Positions 56,311-64,000 of a stretch of DNA of 64,000 nucleotides are shown in pieces. The stretch is from Hysterangium stoloniferum (taxonomy: Eukaryota > Basidiomycota > Agaricomycetes > Hysterangiales > Hysterangiaceae): positions 1 to 64,000 of the forward strand of contig WHVD01000034.1 of NCBI GenBank assembly GCA_015178975.1, given 5' to 3'. The notes under the pieces were generated by a model. It was not told the origin of the DNA, did not search any database, and worked only from the letters and a program-made list of their open reading frames with translations. Numbering within the stretch: the first letter of the stretch is position 1; each line of letters opens with the position of its first letter. The translations under genes and the position numbers were made by a program.

Positions 56311-56639
56311 TACACCCAGTATTTCATGTCTCTATGTTAGAACCATGTACTGCTAACACTATCCTGGGCTGTGTGCAACCTCCACCCCCTCCAGCCATCA
56401 TAGATGGAGAACCTGAGTTTGAAATCTCACAAATTCTAGACTTAAAAATAGATAATCATCAATGCATTTGTAAACTGCTCTACTTGGTCAAGTGGGCAGG
56501 TTATGAGGGTACATATGAAGAAATTTCTTGGATTTTGGCCATGGAACTCAGGAATGCCATGGAGATCATTTTCATACAGCTTACCCAGTCAAACCGGGGC
56601 CATTATTGTCTCTCTGACCTCATTATCCATGGATCCCGT
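56311..56639 (+). pseudogene. Integrase C-terminus and chromodomain of the older Gypsy
   Basis: Reads IHPVFHVSMLEP, a Pro run (PPPPP), then GEPEFEISQILD, CKLLYLVKWAGYEGT and ISWILAMEL. The LVKWAGYE.TxEExSW pattern is a chromodomain. It continues the integrase at 48456-49380. A solo LTR follows at 56640. Confidence 0.85.
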
Positions 56640-57491
56640 TGTTATGACCAGAAAACCCACCAGACTCCAGGCACTAACTTATATGCACCTGCACCCTACA
56701 CGCACCAATTATCAGTTTACTGAATACCTGCCAGACTCCGGATATCAGACCTGTCCACACTCAACCTTTGTTACTTTATGTATCAGTCACCGGAATACCT
56801 GCTGGACTCCGCTCCTGTCTATCTCTGACCCTGTCCCACACTCAGAAAACCTGACAGCTCTCTAACTGAGTCCCATTCCCATTATGGTCAAATGACCTGT
56901 CACGATTCGGACTCTGCACCCCCCCCATTCCCATTATGGTTTAACGACCTGTCACAATTCAGACTCTGCTCTGCTCCATCCCATTCCTAACACCACGTTT
57001 GGTGTTTACTTATCTCGGTTCATGTTTGCTAGTTTAGTTTTCATTATTACTGGATTTGGTATGTTATACATTCCACAGTCTATATAGTCTGGCAGATGTT
57101 GTACATACAATCCAGTCAGAAAATCAGCTTAGATTCTCCCCAGTAATCTCAAGTATATTTTCTGCTCTAATCTCCTCTTTGAAACACACCACTTTATCTC
57201 ATCAGAGCCCACAGGCTCCGACCCATCTATTACTTGACCTCCAACTTATCTATCTCGACCCCTGACCCATCTCCACCCGACCCCTCAACTTCCGCAGACT
57301 TCCCACAGTTGACTCCCTGACCTGCAACCCACAAACCCCTCCCGGACTCCCCGGGATTCCCATCCACCCATTTGAAATTGGACAAGATGATCTCATGAGG
57401 GTGCAGCCTATAAGCTGAAGCCAAGTCCTACCAGCTTTCCCATGGGTTTCTCCGGAAACACTCCGATAAGCTCCACGCACAACTCTTAACA
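56640..57491 (+). repeat. Solo LTR (852 bp), target duplication CCCGT
   Basis: Starts TGTTATGACC and ends CTCTTAACA, with CCCGT at 56635-56639 and 57492-57496. It carries the shared motif near 57405 as CAGCCTATAAGCTG followed by AAGCCAAGTCC. Confidence 0.87.
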
Positions 57492-57647
57492 CCCGTACAC
57501 ATCTTGGACTCATCGCATTCTTCCTTGTCACCCTATGTCTCTCTTGCTTTTACAGATTTCTAACTTGTCTTTTGTGTCTCAGGCAGATATCCCATGGATA
57601 TCCCTAATTTTCACACTTTTCATTAAAGTATTAAAATATATATTATT

Positions 57648-58163
57648 TTAGTCCTCTATTACAATAGGTGGGTCCTGCTTCTTTCCCACCTCAACAAATT
57701 CATCATGAAGCTCTTTGAGGTCCTTAGGCCCCATGGCTTCCTCCATCTCTTCTGTCCCCTCAGAGCTCCCAGAATCCATGGCATTGGACACTTCATAGTC
57801 CTTGTAACCCACCATAAACTCCCAGAAAAGTCTGTGGAACTGTTGAAAACCCTTTACAAGGGTCTTACTGGCATTGTTGCTCTCCCACAACAAGATGTTC
57901 TGGGCCTCAATCCCCATGGCAATCTGCCCCAGAACTTCCTCCAAGGCCCCTGGCCTTTCTGCATGACTTCCTGATTCCTGGGAAGCAGATTCTGATGCAT
58001 CTTGCACAAGAGAGCACTTTGCTTTCAAGTGCACACATGGCCAACATCCCAGGTCCCAACTGGATTTCCAGTAGCATTTGGTATTCTGGTCATTACAACC
58101 AGAGCACTGCAAGTCATTTTTGGTCTCCAGGTGGGCTGGAGCATTCTTCTGAGCCTTCTGTCA
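57648..58163 (-). CDS. Small protein with a Zn2Cys6-like cysteine pattern (unknown, probably TE-associated)
   Basis: The minus-strand frame is open from about 58163 to 57648. It shows six Cys with spacing CX2CX6C-X9-CX2CX6C (CSGCNDQNTKC, then CWPCVHLKAKC), then a helical region (EALG-type heptads, NASKTLVKGFQQFHRLF) and an acidic C-terminus ending PPIVIED. No ATG precedes the cysteines in this frame, so the start is lost or in another exon. Proteins of this style are often found beside basidiomycete retroelements. The spacing recalls fungal Zn2Cys6 clusters, but a DNA-binding role is not shown. Confidence 0.45.
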
Positions 58164-58794
58164 AACATAAGTCAGTTTTGGATCTCCTGTGGACGGACTG
58201 CCCACTTACCTTTTGGGGACTTCCTTGCTCCTGCTCGGACTCCAACTTGACTTCCACCACTTCACACTGTTAGTATGGTCAGTTCAGGGTGTCATGGAAC
58301 AAAAAGGATGCTTACCTTTCCTGTAGACACTGTGGATGCCTTGGCACATTCCACAGCAACCCGAGTGGTGTCTCTATCCACCTCTGCCTCCTTTGCCACC
58401 TCTTCCCTCTTCCTGCCTCCTCCTCCACAGCCACCACCACCTGGTATTCCATCTCCATCTCCAGCTCCAGCTCCTCTTCCTAGGCCTTTTTCTCAGCCTC
58501 TCGGCATTGGTGATGCTGCTCTTCATGCTGCTGTAATAGTTGAGCAGCCATGAGTGGAGCCTGATACACAGACTCCATGGATGACCTGGTGGTTGGCTTG
58601 TGTGGGATTGGTTTTGGACCCATAATTGTCAATATGGGAATGAAAGAAGAATTTTTTATTATTCTCAATTTTTATATAGGCTCCTTACATTTGAACTTTA
58701 CTGTCCAGATCACCTGACATTTTGACATATACATACATGTAACTGAAAACTCTAACAAGGCCTCCATGGGACTTTGGCCTTAAAGGGAGGGTAC
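58164..58794. other. Gap before LTR, probably retroelement-derived
   Basis: Minus-strand phrases (SEQEQGSPQK, LTEGSEECSSPPGD) suggest a continuation of the neighbouring Cys-rich protein in broken frames. A purine tract, AAAGGGAGGG, lies directly before the LTR at 58795. Confidence 0.4.
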
Positions 58795-59288
58795 TGTTAT
58801 GACTGAAAACCTGCCAGGACCTGGACCCCATCATACATACACCCAACTCTTTACATTGTACAAACAATGCACCAGATCCTGCCTGGACATTCCAGAACCC
58901 CTTGTTCCCAATCCATCTTTGCCTGTTTGTCATCTGGTTCAGTTTTACCTTTGTTCCCAATTAGTTTTGACACCTGGTTTATTGTATTATTGTATTCCTG
59001 TTATGTCTTTTTGTATGTCTGAATTAGTAGTACAATAAACTACTAGTCTATATGTATAGCTAAGTAGTTATTTGTACATACAATCTGATCAGAAAATTGA
59101 CTCAGCAATCACTTGTCTTTTGCACCTTGTGCATTCTCAGAACTCACAGGTTTCTTGTCCACTCCTGTTTGAAATTGGACAATGCAATCTGTGAAGGCAC
59201 AGCACAGCACATAAGCTGAAGCTGAGTCCATCCCTGGAACTTCCATGGGTTTTCCCCAGACACCCACCCATGAGCCCCACACTCAACA
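58795..59288 (+). repeat. LTR of the TGTTA...CAACA family (494 bp)
   Basis: Starts TGTTATGACTG and ends CACTCAACA. It matches, in reverse, the solo LTR split at 17442-30855. The flanks differ (GGTAC left, GGCCC right), and a polypurine tract precedes it, so it looks like the 3' LTR of a largely lost element rather than a solo LTR. Confidence 0.75.
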
Positions 59289-59395
59289 GGCCCCTGCCTT
59301 GACATTGTGAGACATGGGACTCCCTTGGATTGTAACTGAAACACACTCATTGCATTGCCATGTAAGGCAGAAGATCACAGAAACAACATGCCAGA

Positions 59396-59740
59396 CATGC
59401 CATTTCCAAAACTGAATGACACCAACTACACAGAATACAGACTGGAGATATCAAATGGAAGCATATCTTAAAACAAAAGATCTCTGGGATGTCATTCATG
59501 GATCAGAGAGCCAACCAGCAGGTTCTGCCAACAAGAAGGCTGCAAAAATATGAGAGAAGAAACAGTGACTGGCAAGAGCAGAACTCATACTACAAGTTGA
59601 AATTGATCCACTCCTGCACACTCATTTTGATGAACCTAAAGAGATTTGGGAGAATCTTGAGAAGGTACGCAGGGCACAAGGATTTGCAACATGCCTCTCA
59701 ATGTGATGACAATTTTCATTGATGCAAAAAGAAGAATCAA
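59396..59740 (+). pseudogene. Copia-type gag (UBN2/Retrotran_gag_2) fragment
   Basis: Reads PKLNDTNYTEYR, then in the next frame ATG-GAA-start MEAYLKTKDLWDVIHGSESQ and PAGSANKKAAK, then EIWENLEKV and RRAQGFATCLS-like pieces in shifting frames. KLNDTNYxEWR and KDLWDVI are hallmarks of Copia Gag. It breaks off near 59740. Confidence 0.75.
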
Positions 59741-60683
59741 AATCAATGCATACTGAGATACAATCTTTAGGGTCTTGATTTTTAACACATATGGTGCTGT
59801 ACCTCTACTTTTGTACAAACAGGCATTTGTTAAGCACTTAACAAAATTGAGGCCAGAAATTTGATTTATTTATTTATGTATTATTTTTTTGTGGAGTGTT
59901 TCAGAATAGTACTATTGATAATATAATATAATATTAGTAAAGATCCCCGACGGCTCCTTCACATTCCAGTGTAATGAGTTAGTGGCTCCTAATGCTATGC
60001 TGTGGGATTGGCAACTTGATACAGTATCTACATAGCAAGGGTGTTACTAATTACACCATGAGACTGACCAATGTATGTATGTCTTTTAGGTTCAGTGCTT
60101 TCATAAAGTATATAAAAGTATAGAATTATAAATAATTAATAAAATTTAAATAAGTTTCTGAATTAGATCACATGCTCTGATGAATACTTAGAATTGTTGA
60201 CAGAGAAAATTTGTGCAGTATTTGGGGGGCTTGCTCCCCACGGGTTCACCCTTGTAGGATAGGTTATTTGACAGTCACGTAATCTTGCCGGGTGTTTCTT
60301 AAGACTGGCGAACAGCGGCATTTTCGCAGCCTCCCTTCGACTTTACACAACTCAGTTCAAGAATAAAAGAACCACTTTGATTTTGGCAACGTACTGGCTG
60401 CATGATTCATTGCGCTCATTCGCTTTAGACGAAACAACCATAATGCAGCAACCTGGAAATATCCCTTTCAGCAAAAATATTCTAGATAATTAAGATTTGA
60501 CTATTTTTTCTATGCTAATCACAGAAAACACGAAAAACTTTAAAGCACTGAGCTCTCAGAAATACCAAACATGATAATAGCCTCTTGAATCGATGTGAAA
60601 GTGTCCAAAAGGAGTCGAGGCCGTATGGAAGCAAAGACCAGTACGGTAACATGACTTTTCCATGCACAACCTGTGATTCCTTG
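59741..60683. other. AT-rich gap, no supported gene
   Basis: Contains AT runs (TAATATAATATAATATTA near 59920) and the 3' flank of the GMC gene. No open frame with protein character was found. Confidence 0.45.
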
Positions 60684-62741
60684 TTAACTCTTACCATTAT
60701 ACTTCTCCAAAATCATATCTGAGCATTTCTCTGCTACGGCGACTGTGGGAGCAGCCAAATGGGTGCTCAAAATATGTGGAAATACGCTAGAGTCGGCCAC
60801 GCGGAGTCCCTTCACGCCGTGAACCTGCAGATAATCATCCAAAACCCCTCCTTCATTTTCAGGCGCCATCCTATTAGTCGAACTGTAATGGAATGCACTA
60901 CGGCATTCCTTTTTGATGAAGTCATCGATATCCTCGTCTGAACCACTCATTGGGACATGAGCATCAGTGATGGGATACTTCTGCGCCACCAGTTGTTCTT
61001 TCAGGCTGAGACAAAATCGAACTCCCTTCCTCATTATGGCGCGATCATTATCCGTCGAAAGGTATTGGGGATCAACGACAGGGCTTGCGGACGGGTCACT
61101 GGACGAGAGTCTGACCGTGCCCAAGGAAGTTGGCCGGAGTGTTACGCTGTAGAGTGATAAAGCACCTTTCTTGTGTCTAAACAATTCACCATACGCGACC
61201 TGTATACGAGGTTCACTTCGTTACATGACGACACACGATACGGTATACGGGACGTACTGGTATAATTTCGAGGTCGGGGAGGTTGCCAGGAAGAGCAGCA
61301 TCCACATCGGCTGGACTGGGTGTTACGATCCGTCGTGCTTCAGGATCGAGTAAACGAGACTGAATAAAGATAGAAAGTTCGAGCACTGGAGACAGTAATA
61401 AACCTGTTCCGAATATGATGTAGGCGAAGATCATTTGAACAAAGATCCAAGGTTTTCTTTGCAACTTGGCGAGCGAATCGTCCACAGGGACACAGAATTG
61501 CGAGGGAACATAAAGGTGGTCTTGCTGGATTAACCAATCAATGACCATCTAATGATAACTGCGTAGTACTCGCCAAATTTGAGCCAACACCTGGGAGGTT
61601 TTTCACCACTGGGATACCCATCTCTTTCAGATGGTCCTCCGGCCCAATACCACTAGATCAATATGAGAAATTCGATCGTATACAAAAAGTGTTTGGCACC
61701 TGAGCATCAATACTTGGGGAGAGTTGATGGGTCCTGCTGTAAGGATCACCTCACGACGTGCACGGACTAGACGGGAAGTCTCGGGGGAACCCAGCGCCTG
61801 AACCCATATTCCCTCAGCGACAGTTTGACCATTTTTGTGTCCTATTTCGACACGGTTGACGAGTGCCACAGTACATATGGCTAGATTATCCCGACGCGCT
61901 TTGACAATTGATTCAGGAAGAAATGCACTTAGAGTCGAGCTTCTGCGGCCGTTTTTATCAATTGTAAAATGTAACTTAGCACATCCATCGGAGGGATAAA
62001 GAGGTGAATTAAGATCCTCCACATAAGGAATACCTAGTGCACTTGTTCCTCTTATCAAACTAAGGAGGTCTTGTTTGAAAATCGGGCTGTTTCCATAATG
62101 TTACAACGCTCACTGCTCCGTATGTTTCCAGAATGCAGAATGGTGTGACCTGTTTGACCACTCTCCTTTATGAAGTATTACTATGCATTCCGAGACTGTA
62201 CTATAAGACATACATACCCGTGACACCATGAAAATCATGTGGAGTCCTTGGGTCTATGTCGAGGTCCGTTTCGGACTTCTTGAAATATGGGAGTAAATCG
62301 TCGTAACTCCAACCGTCTCGACCATCTGCCGCCAAGAGATTATATTCTCCAGGTAGACCTCTGGTGTACAACATTCCATTGATTCTAGAACCGCCTCCAA
62401 GAGAATTCCCCGCGACCATCTCGATTTCTCGTTTGTCTACGAAACTTTGAGGCGTCGATTTCCATTCACGAGATCTGGACCCGTCGGATTTGAAGTCGAA
62501 GGATAGTAGAGGTATACGAGAGATGAAACTGTTGGCTACTGGTCCTCGCTCGACTACCAACACAGAGACTGTGGGGTCTTGACTCAAACGGTTTGCGAGT
62601 ACGCACCCAGCGGTGCCGCCACCTATATAGCATAGTGACAAGCCAGCTCTGTTTCGAGTTAAACTCATACTTACCTACTATCACGTAATCGTAAGACTCC
62701 TTGAGGGCTTGCACAGGAACTTGGGGGTAGGATGTAAACAT
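60684..62741 (-). CDS. GMC-family FAD oxidoreductase
   Basis: Exons, high to low: 62675-62741, 62218-62622, about 61700-62085, 61574-61652, 61258-61524, 60684-61199. The N-terminus has the FAD-binding YDYVIVGGGTAGCVLANRLS (across intron 1) and VLVVERG. GMC signature 1 appears as NSLGGGSRINGMLYTRG and signature 2 as AGPINSPQVLMLSGIGP (across an intron). The C-terminal domain ends FHYSSTNRMAPENEGG, then HGVKGLRVADSSVFP and STHLAAPTVAVAEK, with His residues placed like the catalytic pair. The usual GTCRMG is STNRMA, an odd change near the active site. Intron 61525-61573 has GC-AG ends. The border between exons 2 and 3 is unresolved: the obvious GTATGT...CAAACAG intron leads to a TGA 32 codons on, so an alternative splice or a frameshift is present. 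Such enzymes oxidise alcohols, sugars or aryl alcohols. Confidence 0.85.
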
Positions 62742-64000
62742 TGGAATGGCAAAGACGCCGCACCTACTAGCTAATAACCTTAATACTATTGTTCATATGG
62801 CACGGTGTAACGGTGTAACGGCAATAGATTCACAACTTCGAATAGCCGCTGATGGCACCATTGTGGTTGTGCCCAGTGCCCGGCTGGAAGAGAGAAGCCT
62901 GATCGGCCAGAACAGCGGCGAAGGTTTCCCTTTTAGGCTTCATTCCCCAAACAGTACTTGTCGAAAATTATTGATGTATTTTCATTACCATCTGCACATC
63001 TTATATCCAACACGCACAAGTTATCTCTCCATTTTTCGGTCTTTGAAAGGCTGCTGTCTAATGCAGCCTTACATTGGCATCGGTCCAGACATTGATAGGA
63101 CCAAACTGTATTCCTCGAGAACGGCGAGTACGATACACGATGATGACGGTAAGTAAAACGATATATGAAAAAACTACTATGCGTCTGTGATAACGTAATC
63201 AGTATGTCGTAAGCCACCAGGCTTACAGTCTTCTAAATATACTTTCCGCGAATCCACAAGTACAGCACGGGCAGACCATGAACAAACTGGAGTCGTTCGT
63301 TCAGTTTGTCAAGAGTTCGCGCGCTTACACCGTCGCATGCCTTTTCCGCTGGTCGTCGGTAAGAGAGTGAGTGAGATCGTTCTACTGTTCCGTTTCATTC
63401 AATGTAGGAGGCCACGTCACACGAAATGTCAAGTCATATTGGCTGTTTTCCGAAATCGTAATAGAAATCCAAAAACAATAATATATATATATCCTAAAAA
63501 ATTCTGTTAAAATAGTCAAACATGTATCAAATGCAGAAATTGCCAAAACGAAAGTGTTTATGGTGTCATACGACAAGCAGAATTGCTAGCGGCCTAGGTG
63601 AATGAGTAAAAAACTTCACAACTCACATATTTTGCTTGCTGGTTTCACGTAAATAATTTCAACCAACAGTTGTGCAAGGCACTCATTTTAGAGAAAAAAC
63701 CGTTTGGACAAGGTATTCGAGAAGCGCTGTAAAAACTCTGTCGGCCTAGGGGGTTAATGCGTGTCGATATTATAATAAAATTCAAAGTTCTGTTAAATTT
63801 GATGATGAAACACACCTTTTTATAGGGGGAGTCCACCAATTATTGCAACTTTTCATATGAAGATGCTAATTGTGGACCATGCTTTTGGAGGTTAATGTGT
63901 GTCAGAACCACTATACACCTCCCAGAGCATCCAACCTATATTGTCAGGAGGTGCTACACTAACTGACACAAGATATTGAGAAACAAATACTTTTATTACA
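62742..64000. other. Upstream region of the GMC gene to the window end
   Basis: No supported gene. It holds the presumed GMC promoter, an AT dinucleotide run near 63482-63492, and short unlinked open frames. Anything starting beyond 64000 cannot be judged. Confidence 0.4.

Noticed and set aside
58795..59740. Treating the LTR at 58795-59288 as the 5' LTR of the Copia gag that follows
   Set aside because: A polypurine tract precedes the LTR, no primer-binding site is seen after it, and related LTRs here belong to other elements; adjacency may be chance.
62746..63156. 136-residue plus-strand frame upstream of the GMC gene
   Set aside because: No recognisable domain, and the composition does not look coding; more likely promoter region.

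Overview
The window looks like nuclear DNA from a filamentous basidiomycete, most likely an Agaricomycete; I cannot name the species. Host genes carry many short introns (about 47-66 bp, GT-AG with one GC-AG), and most other sequence is decayed chromodomain-type Ty3/Gypsy elements, with some Tc1-like, Copia-like and LINE-like remnants. No rRNA, convincing tRNA, CRISPR array or bacterial operon is visible.

Layout. (1) 1-1684: a Ty3/Gypsy 5' LTR and Gag, minus strand, cut by the window edge. (2) 4.6-12.6 kb: a segmental duplication. Each copy starts with a three-exon gene for an unrecognised Pro/Ser-rich, single-hydrophobic-segment protein (4909-6061 and 8627-9920). Copy 2 also has a 15-exon TMEM184/organic-solute-transporter-alpha (DUF300) gene (10492-12593, minus). 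Copy 1 keeps only the 5' end of that gene as a pseudogene. (3) 13.7-33 kb: a repeat island with a deep nest: Gypsy element D (18184-29448) inside a Tc1-like transposon (17647-30514) inside a solo LTR (17442-30855). Each LTR insertion has a 5-bp target duplication. (4) 33.8-41.4 kb: two genic units, a nine-exon MFS transporter of the 14-helix drug:H+ type (35160-37248) and a six-exon stand-alone adenylation-domain enzyme (39151-about 41365, minus). A diverged inverted repeat pair flanks the MFS gene. (5) 41.6-59.8 kb: a second repeat island holding Gypsy B, Gypsy C, fragments of another Gypsy family, several solo LTRs and a Copia gag fragment. (6) 60684-62741: a GMC flavin oxidoreductase gene, minus strand.

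How the genes may work together. A substrate-activating A domain, a drug-type exporter and a flavin oxidase are typical of a fungal metabolite locus; here an 18-kb repeat island separates the first two from the third. This is inference only. The TE genes form a clear record of insertion order. The two LTRs of element D differ at about 19 positions by my count, all transitions at CpG-derived dinucleotides, and most stop codons in its gag-pol are TGA where CGA is expected. This points to CpG methylation decay or a RIP-like process acting on repeats in this genome.
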